DNA from: Paracoccus aestuarii
GTDB taxonomy: Bacteria; Pseudomonadota; Alphaproteobacteria; Rhodobacterales; Rhodobacteraceae
DNA length: 64,000 nucleotides
Direction of reading: 5' to 3'
Assembly: GCF_028553885.1 (NCBI RefSeq)
Contig: NZ_CP067169.1
Span: 248,001 to 312,000, forward strand
Under the pieces are notes generated by a model. The model was not told the origin of the DNA. It saw only the letters and a program-made list of their open reading frames with translations, and searched no databases. Below, piece after piece: positions 45,690 to 54,833 of this stretch. Numbering within the stretch: the first letter of the stretch is position 1; every line of letters starts with the position of its first letter. The position numbers were made by a program, and so were the translations under genes.

Positions 45690-46676
45690 ATGACGAAACT
45701 GGTCACGATCTTCGGCGGGTCCGGCTTTGTCGGCCGGCAGGTGGCCCGGCTGATGGCCAGGCAGGGCTGGCGCGTGCGGATCGCGGTGCGCCGCCCCGAC
45801 GAGGCGCTGTTCACCCGCACCTATGGCGCGGTGGGCCAGGTCGTCCCGGTCATGTGCAACATCCGCGACGAGATGTCGGTCCGCGCCGCCCTGTCGGGCG
45901 CCGATGCGGCGGTGAACTGCGTCAACATCCTGACCCCCAAGGGCAAGAGCACCTTCGACGCCGTCTTCGACCAGGGTGCCGCCCATATCGCCCGCCTCTC
46001 GGCCGAGATGGGGGTGGAACGCATGGTCCATATCTCCGGGCTGGGGATCGATCCCGAATCCTCCAGCCGCTACATCGCCGCCAAGTCGCGCGGCGAGGCC
46101 GAGGTGCTGAAGGCCCGGCCCGATGCGGTGGTGCTGCGGCCCTCGGTGATCTTTGGGGCGGATGACAATTTCTTCAACCGCTTCGCCGGGATGACCCGGA
46201 TGGGGCCGGTCATGCCGATCGTCGGCGGTTCCACCCGGATGCAGCCCGTCTTCGTCGAGGACGTGGCCCGCGCCGCCGTCATGGGCGCCACCGGCGAGGC
46301 CCGCCCCGGCATCTACGAGCTGGGCGGCCCCGACATCCTGACCATGCGCCAGATCGTCGGCCAGGTGCTGGAGGTGGTGAACCGCCGCCGCCTGGTCGTG
46401 AACCTGCCCTTTGCCGTGGCGGGCCTCGGCGCGCGCATGCTGGATGCGGTCCAGTTCGTCACCGGCGGGCTGTTCACCAACAGCGCGCTCAGCCGCGACC
46501 AGCTGGCGCTGCTGCGCCGGGACAATGTCGTGTCCGAGGGCGCGATGGGCTTTGCCGATCTGGGCATCCAGCCCGTCTCGGCGGCCGCGACGCTGGACAG
46601 CTATCTGTGGCGGTTCCGGCCGTCGGGCCAGTACCAGGCCATGAACGATTCGGCCAAGAACCTCCGCGAGAACTGA
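45690..46676 (+). CDS. NDUFA9-like NAD(P)-binding complex I-associated protein
   Basis: Atypical SDR protein of 328 residues that resembles the NDUFA9 subunit of respiratory complex I, found as an accessory protein in Paracoccus-type complex I. Rossmann motif [17 protein letters not shown] at the N-terminus, then [20 protein letters not shown], a YxxxK-like site, and [17 protein letters not shown]. Start at 45690 with GAAGG upstream. The stop overlaps uppP by one base (TGATG). No nuo genes are in the window, so participation in complex I rests on family resemblance. Confidence 0.82.
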   Translation: MTKLVTIFGGSGFVGRQVARLMARQGWRVRIAVRRPDEALFTRTYGAVGQVVPVMCNIRDEMSVRAALSGADAAVNCVNILTPKGKSTFDAVFDQGAAHIARLSAEMGVERMVHISGLGIDPESSSRYIAAKSRGEAEVLKARPDAVVLRPSVIFGADDNFFNRFAGMTRMGPVMPIVGGSTRMQPVFVEDVARAAVMGATGEARPGIYELGGPDILTMRQIVGQVLEVVNRRRLVVNLPFAVAGLGARMLDAVQFVTGGLFTNSALSRDQLALLRRDNVVSEGAMGFADLGIQPVSAAATLDSYLWRFRPSGQYQAMNDSAKNLREN

Positions 46677-47479
46677 TGGAACCCAATACGATCGTTGCTG
46701 CGGTCCTCGGCATCGTCGAGGGCCTGACCGAATTCATCCCCGTGTCATCCACGGGGCACCTGCTGCTGATGGGGCATTTCCTGGGCTTCGAATCGCCCGG
46801 CCGGTCCTTCGAGGTGCTGATCCAGCTGGGCGCACTGCTGGCCATTCTGGGCGTCTATGCGGCGCGGATCACCCAGGTCGCGCGCGATGCGCCCCATGAC
46901 CCGGCGGCGCGGCGCTTCATTGCCGCGATCCTGGTGGCCTTTCTGCCCGCGGCCGTAATCGGCGTGCTGGCGCATGGATTCATCAAGACCGTCCTTTTCG
47001 AGACGCCGATGCTGATCGCCGTCATGCTGATCCTGGGCGGCTTCATCCTGCTCTGGGTGGACCGGCGCGCCGTCGCCCCCGTCTATGCCCGGGCCGAGGA
47101 TTTCCCCCTGCCCATGGCGCTGAAGGTGGGCTTCATCCAGTGCCTGGCGATGATTCCCGGCGTGTCGCGGTCGGGGGCCACCATCGTGGGGGCGCTGATG
47201 CTGGGCGCCGACAAGCGGTCGGCGGCGGAATTCTCGTTCTTTCTGGCGATGCCCACGATGCTGGGGGCGTTTGCCTATGACCTGTTCAAGAATCGCGACG
47301 TGCTGGACGGGGCGGCCATCGGCAACATCGCCATCGGCTTCGTCTTCGCGCTGATCACCGGGGTCGTCGTGGTGCGCTGGCTGCTGGGCTATGTCTCGCG
47401 CCGGGGCTATGCGCTGTTCGCTTGGTGGCGGATCATCGTCGGAACCCTTGCCCTGCTGGCGCTTTCCGCAGGTATGTAA
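46676..47479 (+). CDS. uppP: Undecaprenyl-diphosphatase
   Basis: Membrane enzyme recycling undecaprenyl diphosphate to the lipid carrier used in peptidoglycan and glycan synthesis (BacA/UppP). Active-site motifs [14 protein letters not shown] (residues 15-28) and [10 protein letters not shown] (about 160-169), and about seven membrane spans; 267 residues. ATG at 46676 overlaps the previous stop by one base. It could also serve the glycan locus earlier in the window if that pathway uses the same carrier. Confidence 0.96.
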   Translation: MEPNTIVAAVLGIVEGLTEFIPVSSTGHLLLMGHFLGFESPGRSFEVLIQLGALLAILGVYAARITQVARDAPHDPAARRFIAAILVAFLPAAVIGVLAHGFIKTVLFETPMLIAVMLILGGFILLWVDRRAVAPVYARAEDFPLPMALKVGFIQCLAMIPGVSRSGATIVGALMLGADKRSAAEFSFFLAMPTMLGAFAYDLFKNRDVLDGAAIGNIAIGFVFALITGVVVVRWLLGYVSRRGYALFAWWRIIVGTLALLALSAGM

Positions 47480-47499
47480 GCAATACTGACCTAAATATC

Positions 47500-47579
47500 G
47501 TCCCGCCGCGGCAAAATTCTGCGGCGGGACCATGAAAAGTCGCTAATAGGTCAGCACGGCTGACTTTTCATCTGAAAAG
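47500..47579 (+). promoter_or_regulatory. Alternative hairpins/three half-sites in the leader of gltD
   Basis: Hairpin 1 is GTCCCGCCGC/GCGGCGGGAC (47500-47509, 47521-47530). Then ATGAAAAGTC (47532-47541) can pair with GACTTTTCAT (47562-47571). The competing stem GTCAGC/GCTGAC (47550-47555, 47559-47564) is directly followed by TTTT, as in an intrinsic terminator. TGAAAAG recurs at 47573-47579. This allows terminator/anti-terminator switching, or it may be three copies of a TGAAAAG half-site for a regulator. gltD starts 51 bases later. Confidence 0.55.
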
Positions 47580-47629
47580 CCTTGGTTTATGCGGGTTGCG
47601 GAAGTCCTTTCAGGGAAGGTAGCGCAGCC

Positions 47630-49114
47630 ATGGCCACGCAGAAGATGCTGACATTCGTCTCGACCCCGCGCGAGATGCCCGAGAAACGCTCGGCCCAGGA
47701 CCGCAGCGAGGATTTCCACGAGATCTATCGCGAATTCGCCGCCCAGAAGGCCGCCGAACAGGCGGGCCGCTGCAGCCAGTGCGGCGTGCCCTATTGCCAG
47801 TCGCATTGCCCGTTGCACAACAACATCCCCGACTGGCTGCGCCTGACCGCCGAAGGCCGGCTGGAGGAGGCCTATCGCGTCAGCCAGGCCACCAATACCT
47901 TCCCCGAGATCTGCGGCCGCATCTGCCCCCAGGACCGCCTGTGCGAGGGCAATTGCGTGATCGAGCAGTCGGGCCACGGCACCGTCACCATCGGCGCGAT
48001 CGAGAAATACATCACCGACACGGCCTGGGACCAGGGCTGGGTCGAGGCCGCCAAGCCCGCACAGGAACGCGCGGAATCGGTGGGCATCATCGGTGCGGGT
48101 CCGGGCGGCCTGGCCGCGGCGGACATGCTGCGCCGGCAGGGGTTCCAGGTCACGATCTATGACCGCTATGACCGCGCGGGCGGGCTGATGACCTATGGCA
48201 TCCCCGGCTTCAAGCTGGAGAAGGACGTCGTCATGCGCCGCAACCAGCTGCTGGCCGATGGGGGCGTCGAGTTCGTGCTGAACTGCAATGTCGGCGAGGA
48301 TATCAGCTTCGACGCGATCCGCGGCAAGCATGACGCGGTGCTGATCGCCACGGGCGTCTACAAGACCCGCGATCTGGACATCGACAATGCCGATCACGGC
48401 GGGGTCGTGCGCGCCATCGACTATCTGACCGCATCCAACAAGGTCGAGTTCGGCGACGAGGTCCCCGATTTCGAGGACGGAGAGCTGAACGCCCGCGGCA
48501 AGCGCGTCGTCGTCATCGGCGGCGGCGACACGGCGATGGATTGCGTGCGCACCGCCATCCGGCAGGGCGCGCAATCGGTGAAATGCCTCTATCGCCGCGA
48601 CCGGGCCAACATGCCGGGCAGCCAGCGCGAGGTGCAGAATGCCGAGGAAGAGGGCGTCGAATTCGTCTGGCTGTCGGCGCCGGGCAGCTTTGCGGGCCAT
48701 GTCACAGGCGTCGCCGCCACCGCGCAGGAGGCCGATGTGGACGGCCTGCCCCAGGTCGCATCCGTGCGCATCCAGAAGATGCGTTTGGGCCAGCCCGACG
48801 TCACCGGCCGCCAATCCCCCGAACTGATCGAGGGCGCCGATTACGACGAACCCGCCGATCTGGTCATCAAGGCCTTGGGCTTCGAACCCGAGGACCTGCC
48901 CAAGCTGTGGGGCGTGGACGGGCTGGAGGTCACCCGTTGGGGCACGATCAAGGCCAGCTTCCAGACGCATATGACCTCGATCCCCGGCGTCTATGCGGTG
49001 GGCGACATCGTGCGCGGCGCCAGCCTGGTGGTCTGGGCGATCCGCGACGGGCGCGAGGCGGCGGACTCCATCGCGACCTATCTGACGGGCGATGCCCGCG
49101 TCGCCGCCGAATAG
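47630..49114 (+). CDS. gltD: Glutamate synthase small subunit
   Basis: NADPH-oxidising subunit of glutamate synthase, passing electrons to GltB. N-terminal iron-sulfur region CSQCGVPYCQSHCPLHNNIP (about residues 46-65), second Cys group in CGRICPQDRLCEGNC, FAD fold GIIGAGPGGLAAADML (about 152-167), NADPH fold VVIGGGDTAMDCVRTA (about 296-311) and AVGDIVRGASLVVWAIRDG near the C-terminus. 494 residues. Start at 47630 with AGGGAAGG upstream. Its order gltD-unknown-gltB is the reverse of the usual gltB-gltD. Confidence 0.96.
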   Translation: MATQKMLTFVSTPREMPEKRSAQDRSEDFHEIYREFAAQKAAEQAGRCSQCGVPYCQSHCPLHNNIPDWLRLTAEGRLEEAYRVSQATNTFPEICGRICPQDRLCEGNCVIEQSGHGTVTIGAIEKYITDTAWDQGWVEAAKPAQERAESVGIIGAGPGGLAAADMLRRQGFQVTIYDRYDRAGGLMTYGIPGFKLEKDVVMRRNQLLADGGVEFVLNCNVGEDISFDAIRGKHDAVLIATGVYKTRDLDIDNADHGGVVRAIDYLTASNKVEFGDEVPDFEDGELNARGKRVVVIGGGDTAMDCVRTAIRQGAQSVKCLYRRDRANMPGSQREVQNAEEEGVEFVWLSAPGSFAGHVTGVAATAQEADVDGLPQVASVRIQKMRLGQPDVTGRQSPELIEGADYDEPADLVIKALGFEPEDLPKLWGVDGLEVTRWGTIKASFQTHMTSIPGVYAVGDIVRGASLVVWAIRDGREAADSIATYLTGDARVAAE

Positions 49115-49124
49115 GGCCGCAGCC

Positions 49125-49883
49125 ATGGCACATGACCGGATCGACGGGCATGCGGCGGCTGCGGGGCCGGACGGGGCGCGCATCCTGACGGGGATGGCGC
49201 TCGGCATCGCCGCGCTGCTGCTGGCGGGGCAGGCGGGGGCCGCGGTCTTCACGCCGCCCGCGGGCTGCACGCTGGATCTGACCGCGCAGAACCGCAGCTG
49301 CACCGTCACGCATTACTATACCTGCGCGGCCGATCCCGAGGGGCACCGCCACAGCGCCCATTTCGGCCGCGACGGGCTGTTCCACCTGGCCACCATCGAT
49401 GCCGAGACCCGCTGGATCGAAAGCACCAGCGTCACCTCGGGCATCGTGGACCGGCTGGTCGACGAGGCCGAAAGCCATGCCAGCCTGTCGCGCCTGCTGG
49501 AGACGGGGCGCGACGATTTCGATTTCTGGACCGAATCGGCGGACGGCATCCGGCTGCGCCATCAGGGCCATGACGAACTGACCGGCGAGACGGCGACCAT
49601 CGGCGGCCGCCAGCTGGACCGGACCCGGTTCCGGCTGACCACCCGGTCCGAGGGCGGCGATCTGCTGATCACCCGCGAGGGCAGCCAGTTCGTCAGCCGC
49701 GAGCTGAACCGATTCTTCGGCGGGACCGAGACCAGCAGCGACTGGACCGGCGAGACCCGCCAGACCGATGACAGCCCGGTGCTGTTCATCCCCCCCGGTG
49801 CCGCCGGTTTCGGCAGCACGACACCGCAATTCGACTGCGATCAGTTGCTGACGCAGATCCCGCAGGAAAGGGCCGCATCATGA
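49125..49883 (+). CDS. Secreted protein of unknown function inside the glt operon
   Basis: I do not recognise this 252-residue protein. A hydrophobic stretch TGMALGIAALLLAGQAGAA at about residues 22-40 looks like a signal peptide ending before AVFTPPAGC. The mature part is polar, with about four cysteines (GCTLDLTAQNRSCTV, YTCAADPEGH, FDCDQLL) that could form disulfides in the periplasm. Start at 49125 has only AGGG upstream; ATG 49194 is an alternative that would leave a bare signal peptide. It ends in an ATGA overlap with gltB and lies 10 bases after gltD, so it is tightly held in the operon. Why a secreted protein belongs there is unclear. Confidence 0.75.
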   Translation: MAHDRIDGHAAAAGPDGARILTGMALGIAALLLAGQAGAAVFTPPAGCTLDLTAQNRSCTVTHYYTCAADPEGHRHSAHFGRDGLFHLATIDAETRWIESTSVTSGIVDRLVDEAESHASLSRLLETGRDDFDFWTESADGIRLRHQGHDELTGETATIGGRQLDRTRFRLTTRSEGGDLLITREGSQFVSRELNRFFGGTETSSDWTGETRQTDDSPVLFIPPGAAGFGSTTPQFDCDQLLTQIPQERAAS

Positions 49884-52800
49884 CCACCGATTGGCAAGCC
49901 AAGGAAGAAGCCCGCCGCGACTGGATGGACCGGAACAGCCTCTATCGGCAGGAGGACGAGCATTCCTCCTGCGGGGTGGGCTTTGTCGTCGATCTGGCCG
50001 GCAAGCCGTCGCGCAAGGTCGTGCAGAACGGCATCGACGCGCTGAAGGCCATCTGGCATCGCGGCGCGGTCGATGCCGACGGCAAGACCGGCGACGGCGC
50101 GGGCATCCATGTGCAGATCCCGGTGCCCTTCTTCTATGACCAGGTGCGCCGCACGGGCCATGAACCCGACCAGTCCAAGCTGATCGCCGTGGGCCAGGTC
50201 TTCCTGCCCCGCACCAACTTCGCCGCCCAGGAGGCCTGCCGGACCATCGTGGAATCCGAGGTCCTGCGGATGGGCCACTACATCTATGGCTGGCGCCATG
50301 TGCCGGTCGACACCTCGGTCCTGGGCGAGAAGGCCAATGCCACCCGCCCCGAGATCGAGCAGATCCTGATCCGCTGCGAGAAGGACATCGACCAGGTCCG
50401 CTTCGAGCGCGAGCTCTACATCATCCGCCGCCGCATCGAGAAGGCCGCCATCGCGGCCCAGGTGCGCGAGCTCTATTTCTGTTCGCTGTCCTGCCGGTCG
50501 ATCATCTACAAGGGCATGATGCTGGCCGAGCAGGTGGCCGAATTCTATCCCGACCTGAAGGATGAGCGGTTCGAGAGCGCTTTCGCGATCTATCACCAGC
50601 GCTATTCCACCAACACCTTCCCGCAATGGTGGCTGGCCCAGCCCTTCCGCATGCTGGCCCATAACGGCGAGATCAACACGCTGAAGGGCAACCTGAACTG
50701 GCTGCGCAGCCACGAGATCCGCATGGCATCCTCGGCCTTCGGGGACGCGGCCGAGGACATCAAGCCGATCGTGCCGGCCGGCTCGTCGGATTCGGCGGCG
50801 CTGGATGCGGTCTTCGAGGTTCTGGTCCGGTCGGGGCGTTCCGCGCCGATGACCAAGACGATGCTGGTCCCGGAAAGCTGGTCCAAGGCCACGACCGACA
50901 TGCCCAAGGCCTGGGCCGACATGTACGCCTATTGCAACGCGGTGATGGAGCCGTGGGACGGCCCCGCCGCCTTGGCCATGACCGACGGGCGTTGGGTCTG
51001 CGGCGGTCTGGACCGCAACGGGCTGCGGCCGATGCGCTATGTGGTGACGGGCGACAACTTGGTCATCGCAGGATCCGAGGTCGGCATGGTGCCGGTCGAC
51101 GAGATGAATGTCCGTGAAAAAGGCGCGCTTGGGCCGGGCCAGATGATCGCGGTCGATATGTGGGACGGCAAGCTTTACCACGATTCGCAGATCAAGGACC
51201 GGCTGGCCTCCAGCCAGCCCTTCGGCGAATGGATCGAGAAGGTCACCGAGCTGAACGACATCATGCGCGACCTGCCCGAGGCCGTGCGGTTCCAAGGCGA
51301 TGCCCTGCGCCGCCGCCAGACCGCCGCGGGCTATACGCATGAGGATCTGGAGCATGTCCTCGCGCCCATGGCCGAGGACGCCAAGGAGGCCATCGCCTCG
51401 ATGGGCGACGACACGCCGCCTGCGGTCCTGTCGAACCAGTACCGCCCGATGAGCCATTTCTTCCGCCAGAACTTCAGCCAGGTGACGAACCCGCCCATCG
51501 ACTCGCTTCGCGAGACACGGGTGATGAGCCTCAAGACGCGGTTCGGCAACCTCAAGAACGTGCTGGACGAGTCGAGCAGCCAGACCGAGATCGTCGTGCT
51601 GGAGAGCCCCTTCATCGCCAATGGCGAATACGACGAGATGGTGAAGATGTTCGGCGACACCGTGACGGTGATCGACTGCACCTTTGCCGAAGGCGCGGGG
51701 CCGGACGCCCTGGGCGAGGGCCTGGCGCGCATCCGCGCCGAGGCCGAGGATGCCGTGCGCTCGGGCGCGGGCCATCTGGTCCTGTCGGATGACGCGCAGG
51801 GTCCGGGCCGCGTGGCGATGCCGATGATCCTGGCGACCAGCGCGGTGCATAGCTGGCTGACGCGCAAGGGCCTGCGGACCTTCTGTTCGGTGAACGTGCG
51901 CTCGGCGGAATGCATCGACCCGCATTACTTCGCGGTGCTGATCGGCTGCGGCGCGACCACGGTGAACCCCTATCTGGCGCAGGACAGCATCGCGGACCGC
52001 ATCGGGCGCGGGCTGCTGACCGGCACGCTGATCGAGAACATGCGCCGCTATCGCGACGCGGTGGATGCGGGCCTGTTGAAGATCATGGCCAAGATGGGGA
52101 TCTCGGTCCTGTCCTCCTATCGCGGCGGCCTGAACTTCGAGGCGGTGGGCCTGTCGCGCGCCATGGTCGCGGAGTATTTCCCCGGCATGCAGTCGCGCAT
52201 CTCGGGCATCGGCCTGCACGGGCTGCAGGCCAAGCTGGAGCGTCTGCACCAGCTGGCTTTCCGCACCGAGAACGTGGAGCTGCTGCCCGTGGGCGGCTTC
52301 TACAAGCTGCGCCGCTCGGGCGAGAAGCACGCCTGGGAAGCCAACACGATGAAGCTGCTGCAGGTGGCCTGCGAAAAGGCCTCCTATGACATCTGGAAGC
52401 AGTTCAGCGCCACGATGCGGGCCAACCCGCCGATCCACATCCGCGACCTTCTGGACATCAAGCCCCTCGGCAAGCCGGTCCCCATCGAGGAGGTCGAATC
52501 GATCACCTCGATCAGGAAGCGCTTCGTGACGCCGGGCATGTCGCTGGGGGCGCTGAGCCCCGAGGCGCATATGACGCTGAACATCGCGATGAACCGGATC
52601 GGCGCGAAATCCGATTCGGGCGAGGGCGGAGAGGACCCGGCGCACAGCCACCCGCTGCCCAATGGCGACAACCCCTGCGCCAAGATCAAGCAGGTCGCCT
52701 CGGGCCGCTTCGGCGTCACCGCCGAATACCTGAACGCCTGCGAGGAGCTGGAGATCAAGGTCGCCCAAGGCGCCAAGCCCGGCGAGGGCGGCCAGCTGCC

Positions 52801-54418
52801 CGGCATGAAGGTCACCAAGCTGATCGCGCGGCTGCGGCATTCGACGCCGGGCGTGACGCTGATCTCGCCCCCGCCGCATCACGACATCTATTCGATCGAG
52901 GATCTGGCGCAGCTGATCTATGACCTCAAGCAGATCAACCCGCGCGCCAAGATCACCGTCAAGCTGGTGGCCTCCAGCGGCGTGGGCACCATCGCGGCGG
53001 GCGTGGCCAAGGCCAAGGCCGACGTGATCCTGATTTCGGGCCATAACGGCGGCACCGGCGCGTCGCCCGCGACGTCCATCAAGTTCGCGGGCCTGCCGTG
53101 GGAGATGGGCCTGACCGAGGCGCATCAGGTCCTGGCCATGAACCGCCTGCGGGAACGCGTGACGCTGCGCACCGATGGCGGTCTGCGCACGGGCCGCGAC
53201 ATCGTCATGGCGGCGATGATGGGGGCCGAGGAATACGGCATCGGCACCGCCGCCCTGATCGCCATGGGCTGCATCATGGTCCGCCAGTGTCAGTCGAACA
53301 CCTGCCCGGTGGGCGTCTGCACCCAGGACGAGAAGCTGCGCGCCATGTTCACCGGATCGGCGGACAAGGTGGTGAACCTGATCACCTTCTATGCGCAGGA
53401 AGTGCGCGAGATCCTGGCCTCGATCGGCGCACGGTCGCTGGACGAGGTGATCGGGCGTGCGGATCTGCTGACCCAGGTCAGCCGGGGTGCGGCGAACCTG
53501 GACGATCTGGACCTGAACCCGCTGCTGATCACCGTCGATGGCGCGGACAAGATCGTCTATGATCGCTCCAAGCCGCGCAACGCGGTGCTGGACACGCTGG
53601 ATGCGGAAATCGTCAAGGACGCCGCGCGGTTCTTCGAGGATGGCGAGAAGATGCAGCTGTCCTATGCGGTCCGGAACACCCATCGGACCATCGGCACGCG
53701 CACATCCAGCCTGATCGTGCAGAAGTTCGGGATGCGCAACAGCCTGCAGCCCGACCACCTGACCGTGCGCCTGACCGGCAGCGCGGGCCAGTCGCTCGGC
53801 GCCTTTGCCGCGCCGGGACTGAAGATCGAGGTCTCGGGCGATGCCAACGACTATGTCGGCAAGGGCCTGTCGGGCGGCACCATCGTGGTGCGCCCCGCCA
53901 TGTCCAGCCCGCTGGTCGCGCATGAGAACACGATCATCGGCAACACGGTCCTCTATGGCGCCACGAACGGGTTCCTGTTCGCGGCGGGCCGGGCGGGCGA
54001 ACGCTTCGCGGTCCGGAACAGCGGTGCGAGCGTGGTGATCGAGGGCTGCGGGTCGAACGGTTGCGAATACATGACCGGCGGCGTGGCCGTGATCCTGGGT
54101 CGCATCGGCGCCAATTTCGGCGCGGGCATGACCGGGGGGATGGCGTACCTGTATGACCCCGAGGGTCTGGCGCGCGACTACATCAACGCCGAGACCTTGG
54201 TGATGTGCCCCGTGACCCAGGATCATTGGGAGGATCAGCTGAAGACCCTGATCGAGCGCCACCTGAAGGAGACCGGGTCGCGTCGCGCCGAGGAGATCCT
54301 GTCGAACTGGGCCGAGGAGAAGGGCCATTTCCTGCAGGTCTGCCCCAAGGAGATGCTGCAGCACCTGCCCCACCCGATCGAGGCGGTCGAGGAACCGAGC
54401 GCGGTTCCCGCCGAGTGA
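49880..54418 (+). CDS. gltB: Glutamate synthase large subunit
   Basis: Transfers the amide of glutamine to 2-oxoglutarate, forming two glutamates. The N-terminal glutaminase nucleophile is Cys31 in HSSCGVGFVVDLAG, exposed after removal of a 30-residue propeptide. The central and FMN domains follow, with the 3Fe-4S region CIMVRQCQSNTCPVGVC (about residues 1132-1148) and the C-terminal beta-helix domain rich in Gly (GSNGCEYMTGGVAVILGRIG). 1512 residues, normal. Translationally coupled (ATGA) to the secreted unknown. A GC-rich hairpin follows the stop. Confidence 0.98.
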   Translation: MTTDWQAKEEARRDWMDRNSLYRQEDEHSSCGVGFVVDLAGKPSRKVVQNGIDALKAIWHRGAVDADGKTGDGAGIHVQIPVPFFYDQVRRTGHEPDQSKLIAVGQVFLPRTNFAAQEACRTIVESEVLRMGHYIYGWRHVPVDTSVLGEKANATRPEIEQILIRCEKDIDQVRFERELYIIRRRIEKAAIAAQVRELYFCSLSCRSIIYKGMMLAEQVAEFYPDLKDERFESAFAIYHQRYSTNTFPQWWLAQPFRMLAHNGEINTLKGNLNWLRSHEIRMASSAFGDAAEDIKPIVPAGSSDSAALDAVFEVLVRSGRSAPMTKTMLVPESWSKATTDMPKAWADMYAYCNAVMEPWDGPAALAMTDGRWVCGGLDRNGLRPMRYVVTGDNLVIAGSEVGMVPVDEMNVREKGALGPGQMIAVDMWDGKLYHDSQIKDRLASSQPFGEWIEKVTELNDIMRDLPEAVRFQGDALRRRQTAAGYTHEDLEHVLAPMAEDAKEAIASMGDDTPPAVLSNQYRPMSHFFRQNFSQVTNPPIDSLRETRVMSLKTRFGNLKNVLDESSSQTEIVVLESPFIANGEYDEMVKMFGDTVTVIDCTFAEGAGPDALGEGLARIRAEAEDAVRSGAGHLVLSDDAQGPGRVAMPMILATSAVHSWLTRKGLRTFCSVNVRSAECIDPHYFAVLIGCGATTVNPYLAQDSIADRIGRGLLTGTLIENMRRYRDAVDAGLLKIMAKMGISVLSSYRGGLNFEAVGLSRAMVAEYFPGMQSRISGIGLHGLQAKLERLHQLAFRTENVELLPVGGFYKLRRSGEKHAWEANTMKLLQVACEKASYDIWKQFSATMRANPPIHIRDLLDIKPLGKPVPIEEVESITSIRKRFVTPGMSLGALSPEAHMTLNIAMNRIGAKSDSGEGGEDPAHSHPLPNGDNPCAKIKQVASGRFGVTAEYLNACEELEIKVAQGAKPGEGGQLPGMKVTKLIARLRHSTPGVTLISPPPHHDIYSIEDLAQLIYDLKQINPRAKITVKLVASSGVGTIAAGVAKAKADVILISGHNGGTGASPATSIKFAGLPWEMGLTEAHQVLAMNRLRERVTLRTDGGLRTGRDIVMAAMMGAEEYGIGTAALIAMGCIMVRQCQSNTCPVGVCTQDEKLRAMFTGSADKVVNLITFYAQEVREILASIGARSLDEVIGRADLLTQVSRGAANLDDLDLNPLLITVDGADKIVYDRSKPRNAVLDTLDAEIVKDAARFFEDGEKMQLSYAVRNTHRTIGTRTSSLIVQKFGMRNSLQPDHLTVRLTGSAGQSLGAFAAPGLKIEVSGDANDYVGKGLSGGTIVVRPAMSSPLVAHENTIIGNTVLYGATNGFLFAAGRAGERFAVRNSGASVVIEGCGSNGCEYMTGGVAVILGRIGANFGAGMTGGMAYLYDPEGLARDYINAETLVMCPVTQDHWEDQLKTLIERHLKETGSRRAEEILSNWAEEKGHFLQVCPKEMLQHLPHPIEAVEEPSAVPAE

Positions 54419-54424
54419 CGACGG

Positions 54425-54448
54425 ACGCGGCCCTTGGCGGGGCCGCGT
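54425..54448. terminator. Hairpin between convergent gltB and the lysozyme-inhibitor gene
   Basis: Nine-bp stem ACGCGGCCC (54425-54433) and GGGCCGCGT (54440-54448), loop of 6 bases. A short TCCTC follows on the plus strand. Probably a shared terminator. Confidence 0.6.
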
Positions 54449-54451
54449 TCC

Positions 54452-54775
54452 TCATTGCGTGACGGTGCAGGTGGTCGCGCTGTCGCCTTGGGTCAGCGTG
54501 ACCTCGTCGCCCTTGACCCACCATTCGGTCAGCCCGGCGACATAGCGCGCCCCCGAGGCGCTGACGACATTGACCAGCACGCTCGGCCCCTCCAGCCCCT
54601 GGATCAGGGCCAGGGCATCGTCGCCGGCGGTCAGATAGGTGACGCCCACCCGCGATCCGTCGGCGCAGTCATGGTCGGCCTGGGTGATCTGCGTATCGGG
54701 GCCCAGGGGCCAGGACAGCATGGGCTGGGCGGTGGCGGGGGCTGTCATCAGCAGCAGGGCGATGCAGAAACGCAT
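54452..54775 (-). CDS. MliC/PliC-type periplasmic lysozyme inhibitor
   Basis: A 107-residue secreted protein with signal peptide MRFCIALLLMTAPATA and a C-type lysozyme inhibitor domain: Cys in HDCADGSRVGVTYL, the inhibitory loop SASGARYVAG (about residues 77-86), TEWWVKGDEVTL and a final CTVTQ Cys for the disulfide. No lipobox, so the soluble PliC-like form is likely. GAAAGG lies upstream of ATG 54775; a longer frame upstream overlaps mtgA and is not conserved. Divergent from mtgA across 58 bases. Confidence 0.82.
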   Translation of the reverse strand: MRFCIALLLMTAPATAQPMLSWPLGPDTQITQADHDCADGSRVGVTYLTAGDDALALIQGLEGPSVLVNVVSASGARYVAGLTEWWVKGDEVTLTQGDSATTCTVTQ

Positions 54776-54833
54776 GGGGCAGGGGCCTTTCGGTCGGGAT
54801 CGGGGGGCGGCGCTTGACGCAGCCGCCGCCGCC

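Noticed and set aside
49841..54373. A 1510-codon open frame antisense to gltB
   Set aside because: It mirrors gltB exactly, has no family motif, is rich in His/Arg/Asp/Gly as antisense frames of GC-rich genes are, and overlaps a certain gene over its whole length.
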